40,430 bases of DNA, from the NCBI GenBank assembly GCA_030378085.1, contig JAUCGK010000007.1, forward strand, positions 1 to 40,430. The letters run 5' to 3'. The position numbers and the translations under genes were made by a program. The notes beneath the pieces are model-generated. The model searched no databases and was not told where the DNA came from. It worked only from the letters and a program-made list of their open reading frames with translations. Numbering within the stretch: position 1 is the first letter of the stretch; the number at the start of each line of letters is the position of its first letter. Shown here piece after piece: positions 8,650-15,973 of this stretch. The DNA comes from Candidatus Parabeggiatoa sp. HSG14 (GTDB taxonomy: Bacteria; Pseudomonadota; Gammaproteobacteria; Beggiatoales; Beggiatoaceae).

Positions 8650-8847
8650 ATGAGTTTAAGGATTGATGCGTTAGTAAAACTCTTACTACAGTTTGATTTC
8701 TTTTTGTGGGTGGGTAATTGTGGTTTACTGAAATGGGATATTGTGTTGAAATTATTAGAATTGATACAATATTCTAACAGTCGCTCAGACTTTTTTCAAA
8801 CAATGTTATTTTTAAAGGAATCGTGGCCCATTATCAAAAATAGTTGA
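8650..8847 (+). CDS. Possible small hydrophobic protein (65 residues)
   Basis: An open frame from ATG 8650 encodes a Leu/Phe-rich 65-residue protein. The longer frame from 8614 starts inside the hairpin and is unlikely. No ribosome binding site is evident and I recognise no domain. It precedes the CRISPR leader region but does not look like any Cas protein I know. Confidence 0.2.
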   Translation: MSLRIDALVKLLLQFDFFLWVGNCGLLKWDIVLKLLELIQYSNSRSDFFQTMLFLKESWPIIKNS

Positions 8848-9080
8848 CTTAATAAGTCAGGTTTATTGTTTTACCTTATAAATCATTAGGTTAAGTATTA
8901 GAAACCTGTAAAAGATAAGGTCTTATTCCACCGTCCGTTTAAATTCAATAAGTTACAAAGATTGCTATCCCATTTTTGATGAAAATTAGGGGTAATAGAC
9001 TTAAAAAAAGTAAGCTTAATTAGGTGGCCCACGATTTGGACTCTGTGAGCCTTGATTTTAAAAGCTACAAATAGGTAGCT
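8848..9080 (+). promoter_or_regulatory. Probable CRISPR leader region
   Basis: This non-coding, AT-rich stretch lies upstream of the first repeat. The repeats end in ATTGAAAC on the plus strand and the far end of the array is degenerate, so the leader should be on this side. No specific promoter could be assigned. Confidence 0.4.
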
Positions 9081-9590
9081 CTTTCATGAGAGTTCGCCGT
9101 TTAGGCGATTGAAACACTAATTGATACTTGAATTCCACTTTTTCCCATTCTTTCATGAGAGTTCGCCGTTTAGGCGATTGAAACTGACAATTGTAATAGC
9201 GTTTCCCCCTTTCTTTGACTTTCATGAGAGTTCGCTGTTCAGGCTATTGAAACCCTTACCTATTTCCGGTGGAGTCACGGTGTTGTTCTTTCATGAGAGT
9301 TTGCCGTTCAGGCTATTGAAACTCCTCCGAAAAGCGGTGAAAAGTTCCCGTAACATGCTTTCATGAGAGTTTGCCGTTCAGGCTATTGAAACCAATACAT
9401 TGACCCGATTCCCCGTCTCCCTCCCTTTCATGAGAGTTTGCCGTTCAGGCGATTGAAACCCCTAGAGCAACTCTGCAATCCCAGCAAGAGTAGGCTTTCA
9501 TGAGAGTTCGCCGTTCAGGCTATTGAAACTAAAACTTTGGTAATTTCGCTGGTCACGATTTCTTTCATGAGAGTTCGCCGTTCAGGCTAT
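9081..9590 (+). CRISPR. Orphan CRISPR array, 7 full repeats plus a truncated eighth, 7 spacers
   Basis: The 35-bp repeats start CTTTCATGAGAGTT and end ATTGAAAC, at 9081-9115, 9150-9184, 9219-9253, 9288-9322, 9358-9392, 9425-9459 and 9495-9529. A 29-base partial repeat at 9562-9590 loses its GAAAC end. Spacers are 32-35 bp and all differ. The repeat has an internal GCC...GGC hairpin and an ATTGAAAC 3' tag, as in many type I and III systems. Four repeat positions vary between units. No cas gene lies within the window, so the array depends on Cas proteins elsewhere or is inactive. The open frame across the array (9121-9366) is an artefact. Confidence 0.95.
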
Positions 9591-9602
9591 GCAGCCAATT
9601 TG

Positions 9603-9765
9603 CAAGAACTACAAGGATTGACAATTTAACTACAAGGATTACATTTTAGAAAGGATTATAGTGTTAAGGTGTTGAAATATAATACTTTTTTTATAACTGT
9701 AGGGATTGTTTATAAGAATGGATTTTTAGTGTTATGTTGTTGAAATATAATACTTTATTTTTAGT
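9603..9765. repeat. Short direct repeats after the CRISPR array
   Basis: AACTACAAGGATT occurs twice (near 9606 and 9629) in a sequence that resembles 29748-29783 (CAAGAACTACAAGGATTATA). A second pair, AGTGTTAAGGTGTTGAAATA and AGTGTTATGTTGTTGAAATA, starts at 9660 and 9728. I see no gene here. Confidence 0.45.
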
Positions 9766-9822
9766 GCGTGGGAATTTGGCAAAGTAGCCGGTTGGAAAAG
9801 TTCCTGTCGTTTAGATAATAAA

Positions 9823-9854
9823 AAAAGCCCCAAGGTGTTTGCCAAGGGGCTTTA
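9823..9854 (+). terminator. GCCCC/GGGGC hairpin, copy 4 of 8
   Basis: AAAAAGCCCCAAGG...CCAAGGGGCTTTA, preceded by TTTAGATAATAA as in copy 3. It lies between the CRISPR area and the interrupted gene at 9901; no gene visibly ends at it. Confidence 0.55.
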
Positions 9855-10270
9855 TAGTTTGGTAATCACTGATTATCTGATTAACATTTGGAAAATAGAG
9901 ATGAAAAAGCAGATTAAGTTCTCATATGAGCTAGTAGGAACTGGTTGGTCTAAATGCGTTTTGGAGACAGACAAAGGTAGTGTCACAACGACAGCTTCAT
10001 ATCTAGATGATGCACTCGGAAACCTTTGCAAAGCACTCTATGAAATAATTTGTGGCAAAGAATACAGTCAAGCAATTTTCACAGAAGAGCCAGGTGAGTA
10101 TCGGTGGGTATTTAAGAAAATAAATAATGATAGCATGAAACTACAAATTCTTGAGTATGATGACTTGTGGTTAGGTTTGCCTGACGAGGATGGTAAATTA
10201 ATATATGAGGATAAATTTAAAATTAAAAGGTTTGTACAGGCATTCATAAGAGGAATAAATAGGTTATTAA

Positions 10271-10518
10271 CTGATGTTACGCAGATAGCTTCCAAACTGG
10301 AGTGCAAAATTTATTTTGCCAATTGGAATGCAAAATTCCTGATTATAACAAATTTTGGGGACACCCCCTAACCCCCTGTACACAACCCCCCGTACACAGG
10401 GGGAAGTCCCAAAATAGAAAAATTAAAGCAAAGTGTCGAATGATGTTTGGTTCCACCCGTGTACGGGGGGTTAGGGGGGTGTCCCTAAAATTATTTGAAG
10501 TACAGTGCGTAACATCAG
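10271..10518. mobile_element. Family A element with 7-bp target duplication, family B nested inside
   Basis: The ends are CTGATGTTACGC and GCGTAACATCAG. TTATTAA flanks both sides (10264-10270 and 10519-10525). The left 40 bp matches the copy at 1824. The centre is replaced by a family B element (10339-10492), making this copy 248 bp against 127 bp for the simple one. Confidence 0.85.
10339..10492. mobile_element. Family B miniature element nested in family A
   Basis: The left arm starts CTGATTATAAC and AATTTTGGGGACA, and continues into CCCCCTAACCCCCTGTACAC. The right arm is its inverse, GTGTACGGGGGGTTAGGGGG then TGTCCCTAAAATT. The outer right terminus seen in the copy at 15373 is missing, so this copy is slightly truncated. 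Confidence 0.75.
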
Positions 10519-10660
10519 TTATTAAATGAAAATGGTGAGTTGGGATACAAAGAAAAATGGGCTGATCATGATTTTCCCAAGGAATACTTTGAAAAGATAC
10601 AGAACTTAATCAGTAAGCGTAGGGGTGTAGAACGATAGCAAAACTCACCACTCCATAAAG

Positions 10661-10690
10661 AAGCCCCAAGGTGTGCCAAGGGGCTTTTTC
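10661..10690 (+). terminator. GCCCC/GGGGC hairpin, copy 5 of 8
   Basis: AAGCCCCAAGGTGTGCCAAG followed by GGGCTTTTT is a short strong stem with a T tail. It lies 23 bp after the stop of the interrupted gene and may terminate it. The flank after it (TAATCACAAACAATTGACGG to about 10775) repeats that of copy 1. Confidence 0.6.
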
Positions 10691-10949
10691 TTTTTGTAAT
10701 CACAAACAATTGACGGGATTATTTGATGGGTCGTTGTGGGTCTAATCAGAAACTCCTTTACATTGTGACTTGATAGCGTTAAAATGTTTTCTCACCGTAC
10801 AAATTCATCTTTCAGTAACTTGTTCAATTAGTTTTTTAGGATGGTATCAAGGTTTGTGCGGTGTTCAAAGTGTAAAGAGACGAGCGGTTGTTGACGTTCT
10901 AATATCATGAATTTTAATAGCAATTAATATATTTTTTTAAGAATATAAT

Positions 10950-12113
10950 ATGCAAGAACATCAAAAAATAAGAAATACTGTGATGTCAGGTGAAATTGTA
11001 AAAAATGACGAAGATATACAGATAAAAATTTCACAGGAAAAATTTGCTCGAATCATTCTAGATTTTTTAGGAAAAAAGCAAACACTATCTTATCAAATAG
11101 AAACAGCTTTTTTATTAGATATATCTAATATTGCTCAGTTTCATTATCTTTTAAGTGAAAAAATAGAAAAGGAACAAGATACTTTTCTTAGTTTATTTAA
11201 TATTACCATCCAATATGATGATAATACTAAGAGACAATTTGGTGATATTAAGAATGTTAATAGTTTTTATGAGGTTAGAGATGTTGTTGCAACAGATGTT
11301 ACTTTACATTGGGAAATTGTAGTTGAATTTCCGAAGAAAAAAATAGAAAATCAGAAAATTGAACTTTCTTTTTCTGTAAAGAACCAAAAATCGTATGGTA
11401 CTATTGACCTAAATATTGAACATACAAACCAAGCTTGGGGGATTGAAGTTTTAAATCATTTTAAATCATATTTAAAAAGTATAGAAACCCCGCAATATCC
11501 TGTTGTCAATTGGGCAATTAAAACAAAAACCATTTTAAATTTTAAATTTCTATCAAAACTAATGATGCTAATAGTATTTATTGGTGTTATGTTTGCTTCT
11601 TTAGTATTTTCTTTTTTTGAGTCACAGGGAAAAGGGTTAAGCACTACTATTTCTTCTGATCGACAAGAACAAATTTTAAAATTATATGCTTTTAATGAAC
11701 ATAACTTAACTCAACAAATTAAGATAGCTTTATTTGCTCTTGAAAATTTTCACGTTGAATTTATTCAATTAACTTCTGATAATCTAATTACAGATGAAAA
11801 AATTAAATTTATTTTGAGCAATGTCGTAAAAAATACAGCTAAGAAAAAAAATATATTGTTACTGTGGCTTAGTTCAATAACTATTTTTTTCCTTTCAGTT
11901 TTTGGTATACTTATTCTTGCCGTTTTTTATTTAAAACGATTAATCAAATTTCATGAAAAACGAAGCTTTATAATTCTTTCTTCACGTTCTGAACGTATTT
12001 TTAATGAATATAAAAGTAGTAAGGGTAAGGTAGAATTTTTTTCGTTTAGTTTGCTCTTCTTCTCAATTATGTGTGGTATTATTGCAAATATTATTTATCA
12101 ATTTTTGTTCTAA
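10950..12113 (+). CDS. Unknown membrane protein, soluble N-terminal half and three membrane segments
   Basis: This 387-residue protein has no family I recognise. Residues about 1-195 are soluble, Lys/Glu/Asn-rich and predicted mixed alpha-beta. Three hydrophobic segments follow, near residues 207-228 (LMMLIVFIGVMFASLVFSFF), 305-328 (LWLSSITIFFLSVFGILILA) and 363-386 (FSLLFFSIMCGIIANIIYQF). A roughly 75-residue loop lies between the first two. The last segment reaches the C-terminus. Base composition is very AT-rich. The start ATG at 10950 follows an AAGAATATAAT stretch with no strong ribosome binding site. The bidirectional hairpin at 12232-12266 could end its transcript. No neighbour suggests a function. 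Confidence 0.7.
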   Translation: MQEHQKIRNTVMSGEIVKNDEDIQIKISQEKFARIILDFLGKKQTLSYQIETAFLLDISNIAQFHYLLSEKIEKEQDTFLSLFNITIQYDDNTKRQFGDIKNVNSFYEVRDVVATDVTLHWEIVVEFPKKKIENQKIELSFSVKNQKSYGTIDLNIEHTNQAWGIEVLNHFKSYLKSIETPQYPVVNWAIKTKTILNFKFLSKLMMLIVFIGVMFASLVFSFFESQGKGLSTTISSDRQEQILKLYAFNEHNLTQQIKIALFALENFHVEFIQLTSDNLITDEKIKFILSNVVKNTAKKKNILLLWLSSITIFFLSVFGILILAVFYLKRLIKFHEKRSFIILSSRSERIFNEYKSSKGKVEFFSFSLLFFSIMCGIIANIIYQFLF

Positions 12114-12231
12114 TATTACAAATTTTGAAAGAGCCACGAAGCACAAGCCAAGCTCGTAGGTTGGAGTGAGCTTGCGAACTCCAACACCTGCCTCAAGCTT
12201 GGATAGAAGCGGAAACCCACCAATCCAAATA

Positions 12232-12266
12232 AAGAGCCACAAAGCACAAGCCAAGTGGCTCTTTTT
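12232..12266. terminator. AGAGCCAC/GTGGCTCT hairpin, copy 6 of 8 (bidirectional)
   Basis: AAAGAGCCAC...GTGGCTCTTTTT is a compensated variant of the GCCCC/GGGGC stem: both arms changed together while the loop (AAAGCACAAGCCAA) stays similar. It lies between the convergent membrane protein and CAP genes and has A and T runs on both sides, so it can serve both. A decayed half copy lies just before it (about 12130-12156). Confidence 0.65.
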
Positions 12267-12312
12267 AATTTTCAATGAAAATTCACAAGTCTAACCATGA
12301 ACGCCATCAATT

Positions 12313-13992
12313 TCATCTCAATTTACTAAACTCTATCACCTCAAAAAGCAATGGGTCACCTGGTATAAACTTTAAATCCGCTTGTATTGTCCAAAACGCT
12401 TCACTACCTAACAAAGGCGTATATTGCAAAGCAGGAATATGTAAATCAAATTCTGAAGAAAGCGTTGGTAATTCACAAGTCCCAACCGGGTTTTCTACCG
12501 CACCAAATTCAATTACTCCAAATTGTAAATCATTGGTAACCCTTAAGTTTGCCCAATACACAATGAACTGACTTGATGTTATCATGAATTTTAAAGCGGG
12601 AATATGTAACTCTAATCCAGAAGTAAGCGTGACAGGTTCACACACTTCAGGTACATTCACAACTTCAGGCGTATTAACTTCCGTTGCTTCGATTACTGTT
12701 GCATCAATTACTGGTTCAACCGCATTAGCCGTTATCTTGATAGTAAAATGTCGTTCACTGCCGAGAGCTGTATCAGTCAAAGTAAAAGTTGCTTCACCGT
12801 TTAACCTGCCAGATAAATCAATCCTTAATGTATTCCCATCTATAAAATCCGTTTCTAACTCACTAATGCCCAAGCCAGAACCACTGATGCGATTTATTTG
12901 TAAAAATCTTGTAGTCGGTGGTACATAAATAGCCAATGCTGGAGTCGTCAGAGGTATTTCAATTATATCTCCTTCGTTTCTAACCGTATATAAAGGTAAA
13001 CCTACACCTCTGGTTTTAAAACGCCATACCAATTGATTGGTATCAGAGCTTGTTGTATATTCTGCCTCAGCCCTGTATATAGTATTCCAATCTAAACGGT
13101 CTAAAGGAAATAGTGCATATTCCAAGTTAGAAAACTTTCCATTAGGGTCACTGCTTTCTGTTAAAAGCCGCGTGTTTACTATTTCAAGGTTATCGGTATC
13201 ACGATAAAGCTTAAATTTTGTGACATTCACATCGGTAAATACTGATGGATTAAATTGAATGGAAATCGGATAACCTGATATAGAATAGTCAGGAAGTGGG
13301 TCTGGACTTTCTTCCTCAAAAGCAGGAAGTACATTGTTATCGCCATCTGTTGGCCACAAAACAATATTAGGATTATTGTCTTGTACTTGTTGTTGAGCAT
13401 TTTTAAACGCTGTACCATCAATTTTAATGTCTGGTTCGCAAACATTAGAATAATAAGTACCAAAACCAGGGAAGATATGATTTTCACAAAGCGTATTCAA
13501 TCCAATATTACCCATGTTATAGACATAAGCACCATAAAAATTTGGTTCAAACACTTTACCTATACCAATACCTACTTCATTTCTATCAAAACTCAAAAAA
13601 CCGAAGCGGTGATAAATTGCACTCATCAAATCATCAATTGATTCCATGCTTGTGCTACTGTCATCTGTACTATTAGAGTAACTATCAGATATATTTTCAG
13701 ATACAAATAAACTACTATAACCAGCAAAAGCAGCTCTATTTGATGCTTTAATACCTGTAAATCCTGGTGTTCCTTCAGATTCATAATGACCGCTTGTAAA
13801 ATTATCAGCCAAGTATTTTGCGTGATTAAAAGCTGATGTTTCTAGTTGTGGGTTTTGAGAAAATCCTGTCATTCCCGCTTGACTTCGGACTTGATTTAAG
13901 TAAATATAAGCTTGACTTAAATCATTGGGGTCATAAACAGCGGCTTGTGCTATTCCCCCGATTAAAGCTAATGCTAAAACAATATACTTCAT
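12313..13992 (-). CDS. Secreted CAP-domain (SCP/PR-1, YkwD-like) protein with two C-terminal 55-residue repeats
   Basis: This 559-residue protein begins with a clear signal peptide (MKYIVLALALIGGIAQA, cleavage near residue 18), so it is exported. Residues about 27-175 form a CAP domain: LNQVRSQAGM, NPQLETSAFNHAKYLADN, SGHY, VSENIS and GIGIG are the usual landmarks. A beta-rich middle follows, with Ig-like stretches. The end consists of two 55-residue units (450-504 and 505-559). They share C-E-x-x-T-L, LHIPAL and VIEF at the same spacing. CAP domains are usually extracellular and of varied function. GAGG about 10 bases before the ATG supports the start. The 3' third is duplicated at 14167-14660. 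Confidence 0.8.
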   Translation of the reverse strand: MKYIVLALALIGGIAQAAVYDPNDLSQAYIYLNQVRSQAGMTGFSQNPQLETSAFNHAKYLADNFTSGHYESEGTPGFTGIKASNRAAFAGYSSLFVSENISDSYSNSTDDSSTSMESIDDLMSAIYHRFGFLSFDRNEVGIGIGKVFEPNFYGAYVYNMGNIGLNTLCENHIFPGFGTYYSNVCEPDIKIDGTAFKNAQQQVQDNNPNIVLWPTDGDNNVLPAFEEESPDPLPDYSISGYPISIQFNPSVFTDVNVTKFKLYRDTDNLEIVNTRLLTESSDPNGKFSNLEYALFPLDRLDWNTIYRAEAEYTTSSDTNQLVWRFKTRGVGLPLYTVRNEGDIIEIPLTTPALAIYVPPTTRFLQINRISGSGLGISELETDFIDGNTLRIDLSGRLNGEATFTLTDTALGSERHFTIKITANAVEPVIDATVIEATEVNTPEVVNVPEVCEPVTLTSGLELHIPALKFMITSSQFIVYWANLRVTNDLQFGVIEFGAVENPVGTCELPTLSSEFDLHIPALQYTPLLGSEAFWTIQADLKFIPGDPLLFEVIEFSKLR

Positions 13993-14039
13993 ACTTCTTA
14001 ACCTCGTTTATATAAAATTATGACCTCAACAAGAATAGT

Positions 14040-14120
14040 GAGCGTAGGGTGGGTAGAGCGATAGCGAAACCCACCATCCCAAATAAAGAGCCACAAAGCA
14101 CAAGCTAAGTGGCTCTTTTT
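14040..14120 (+). terminator. GTGGGTAGAG module plus AGAGCCAC/GTGGCTCT hairpin, copy 7 of 8
   Basis: GCGTAGGGTGGGTAGAGCGA with GAAACCCACC (a short palindrome) is followed by AAATAAAGAGCCAC...GTGGCTCTTTTT (14086-14120). It lies at the 3' end of the duplicated CAP fragment, as copy 6 does for the intact gene, so the hairpin was duplicated along with the gene tail. Confidence 0.6.
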
Positions 14121-14166
14121 AATTCTCAATGAAAATTCACAAATCTAACCATGAACACCATCAATT

Positions 14167-14660
14167 TCATCTCAACTTACTAAACTCTATCACCTCAAAA
14201 AGCAATGAGACACCCGGTATAAACTTCAAATCCACTTGCATTTTCCAAAACGCTTCACTACTTTGCAAAGGCGTGTATTGCAAAGCAGGAATATGTAAAT
14301 CAAATTCTGAAGAAAGCGTTGGTAATTCACAAGTCCCAACCGATTCTTCTACTAATCCAAATTCAATTACTCCAAACTGTAAATCATTAGTAACCCTTAA
14401 GTTTGCCCAGTATGTAATAAACTGACTTGACGTTATCATGAATTTAAAGGCGGGAATATGTAACTCTAATCCAGAAGTAAGTGTGACAGGTTCACACACT
14501 TCCGGTACATTCACAACTTCAGGCGTATTTACTTTAATTGGTTCAATTACCGTTGCATCAATTACTGGTTCAACCGCATTAGCCGTTATCTTGATAAAAA
14601 AATGTAATACGCTATTAAATGTCGTATCAGTTAAAGTAAAGTCTGCTTCACCATACCAAG
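14167..14660 (-). pseudogene. Duplicated 3' fragment of the CAP-domain gene
   Basis: The reverse strand encodes about 165 in-frame residues that match the last 165 residues of the CAP protein, including both C-terminal repeat units (from ITANAVEPVIDAT to VIEFSKLR). There are scattered substitutions and one divergent patch (TTFNSVLHFF for TALGSERHFT). Similarity to the intact gene starts in the shared hairpin and stops near 14655, where a family G element begins at 14666. No signal peptide or CAP domain is present, so the fragment is probably not expressed as a functional protein. It may serve as a donor for gene conversion of the repeat units. Confidence 0.75.
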
Positions 14661-14665
14661 CGACT

Positions 14666-14762
14666 TATAGCGTTTCCCGATTGCGTCAGGTACAAGTCCC
14701 TTCCTTAATTTAAGGAAGGGATTTAGGGGAGATTGTACTTTATCCAATTGGAAAACGCTATA
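14666..14762. mobile_element. Family G miniature element (TA-flanked)
   Basis: TATAGCGTTTCCCGATTG at the left and CAATTGGAAAACGCTATA at the right are near-perfect inverted ends. The core holds a CTTCCTTAATTTAAGGAAGG hairpin. The terminal TATA is consistent with TA target duplication, as in IS630/Tc1-mariner-type miniature elements. It sits exactly at the break in the duplicated CAP fragment. Confidence 0.75.
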
Positions 14763-14789
14763 TGGAGTCACAGACTGAAAAAGATAAAG

Positions 14790-15086
14790 ATGACTAATCG
14801 TATTCAAAAGTTTCTATTTAAAATTCCTGCAAATAAGTGGGAAACAGCAGGTACAGGTTTTGGCATGATAGCCTGTATTGCTATAAGTGTACAGCTTTAT
14901 CATGAATGGATCACACCTACAGCAAGTACTCTCTCTTGGTTTCACCTTATTGGCTTTATTATCGTATTTTTATTTTGGTTTTTGTACGGTATTCGTTTTA
15001 ATCATATTGGAGTGTGGTTCCCAAACGCAGTCGCATTTTTTTTACAGTTTTCGTTGCTCTTGTATGTTCTTTATAAAAGCTTATGA
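14790..15086 (+). CDS. Small three-helix membrane protein, SemiSWEET/PQ-loop-like
   Basis: From ATG 14790 the protein has 98 residues; a longer frame from 14733 would start inside the family G element and is unlikely. Three hydrophobic segments are visible, near residues 23-41, 48-68 and 73-95. The order WFHLIGF, FWFLYGIRFNHIG, NAVAFFLQ follows the SemiSWEET pattern (W-x-x-Y-G before the short loop, then N-A-x in helix 3). The proline of the helix 1 PQ motif is not present. SemiSWEETs form dimers that move sugars across the inner membrane. The similarity is by eye, so other small membrane families are possible. It ends 70 bp before hairpin copy 8. Confidence 0.5.
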   Translation: MTNRIQKFLFKIPANKWETAGTGFGMIACIAISVQLYHEWITPTASTLSWFHLIGFIIVFLFWFLYGIRFNHIGVWFPNAVAFFLQFSLLLYVLYKSL

Positions 15087-15153
15087 ATGCGAATTAAGGC
15101 AAAAAACCATTGTAAATAAAGCCATTAGGATGTTAGCACTAGCATTCCATATA

Positions 15154-15190
15154 AAAAGCCCCAAAGCATCATAAGCCAAGGGGCTTTTTT
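15154..15190 (+). terminator. GCCCC/GGGGC hairpin, copy 8 of 8
   Basis: AAAAAGCCCCAAAGC...CCAAGGGGCTTTTTT has a stem with a T6 tail, 70 bp after the SemiSWEET-like gene, which it probably terminates. The following AATTCTCAAAAATTCACAAG resembles the sequence after copies 6 and 7. From 15191 to 15364 I see nothing else. Confidence 0.65.
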
Positions 15191-15372
15191 AATTCTCAAA
15201 AATTCACAAGTGACTACCAACAATTATAAAAACCATGAACTCTGACAGCTCATCCTAACATTAAAAATCCACTCAAAAGAGTCTTTCAAAAAAGAACTCC
15301 CACTAAAATCCTAAAAATCAAGGACATAAACTTATTGTTTGTTGGAGTGCTTTCAAGATCATACAAAAAATT

Positions 15373-15922
15373 CTGATTATAACGAATTTTTTGGCCCCCC
15401 TACCCCCCCGTACACAACCCCCCGTACACAGGAGGAAGTCCCAAAATAGAAAAATTAAAGCAAAGTATCGAATGATGTTTGGTTCCACCCGTGTACGGGG
15501 GGTTAGGGGGGGATGGTGTCCCCAAAATCTGTTACAATCAGTGAGTCGAATGATGTTTGGTTCCACCCGTGTACGGGGGGTTAGGGGGGGTCTGGTGTCC
15601 CCAAAATCTGTTACAATCTGGGAGTCGAATGATGTTTGGTTCCACCCGTGTACGGGGGGTTAGGGGGGTATGGTGTCCCCAAAATCTGTTACAATCTGGG
15701 AGTCGAATGATGTTTGGTTCCACCCGTGTACGGGGGGTTAGGGGGGTGTCCCCAAAATCTGTTACAATCTGGGAGTCGAATGATGTTTGGTTCCACCCGT
15801 GTACGGGGGGTTAGGGGGGTCTGGTGTCCCCAAAATCTGTTACAATCTGGGAGTCGAATGATGTTTGGTTCCACCCGTGTACGGGGGGTTAGGGGGGTAT
15901 CCCCAAAATCTGTTACAATCAG
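15373..15922. mobile_element. Family B element whose right arm is amplified into six tandem units
   Basis: The element begins CTGATTATAACGAATTTT and ends AAAATCTGTTACAATCAG, near inverted repeats. AAAAAATT flanks both sides (15365-15372 and 15923-15930), an 8-bp target duplication. The right arm unit (TCGAATGATGTTTGGTTCCA to CCAAAATCTGTTACAATC) starts at 15468, 15546, 15625, 15703, 15776 and 15854, with periods of 78, 79, 78, 73 and 78 bp. Each unit carries GTGTACGGGGGGTTAGGGGG, a G-rich strand. Open frames through it on both strands are artefacts of the repeat. It ends 51 bp before the PP2C gene start. Confidence 0.85.
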
Positions 15923-15973
15923 AAAAAATTCAGTATTTTTTACAAGGTTGAATTTTTGCTTTAGGATAATTAG

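Larger units (their letters stand above)
9901..10638 (+). pseudogene. Small conserved-looking protein gene interrupted by a miniature element
   Basis: The frame from ATG 9901 encodes MKKQIKFSYELVGTGW onward. It includes an acidic, Trp-rich centre (EEPGEYRWVF, LEYDDLWLGLPDEDGK) and runs in frame to 10270. There a family A element (10271-10518) begins, flanked by TTATTAA on both sides. Removing the element and one copy of the duplication joins ...IRGINRLL to NENGELGYKEKWADHDFP and continues to a TAG at 10638, giving an uninterrupted protein of 160 residues. As it stands, the product ends with about 33 element-encoded residues at 10371. I do not recognise a named family; the composition recalls small cytoplasmic immunity-type proteins, but that is a guess. 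No strong RBS is visible before 9901. Confidence 0.7.

Noticed and set aside
9121-9366. 81-codon open frame with FHESxxFRLLK repeats
   Set aside because: It lies wholly within the CRISPR array; the apparent peptide repeat is the CRISPR repeat.
12275-12571. 98-codon plus-strand frame, with a near twin at 14129-14425
   Set aside because: Both are antisense to the CAP gene and its duplicated tail. Their similarity simply reflects the duplication.
6541-15190. Integron cassette array (short genes each followed by a hairpin)
   Set aside because: The hairpins are short terminator-like stems with T tails. I see no RYYYAAC/GTTRRRY attC core sites and no integron integrase in the window.
15468-15900. 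Telomere-like TTAGGG repeats
   Set aside because: GGGGTTAGGGGG occurs once per 78-bp unit as part of an element arm that pairs with an inverted C-rich arm; there is no simple telomeric repeat.
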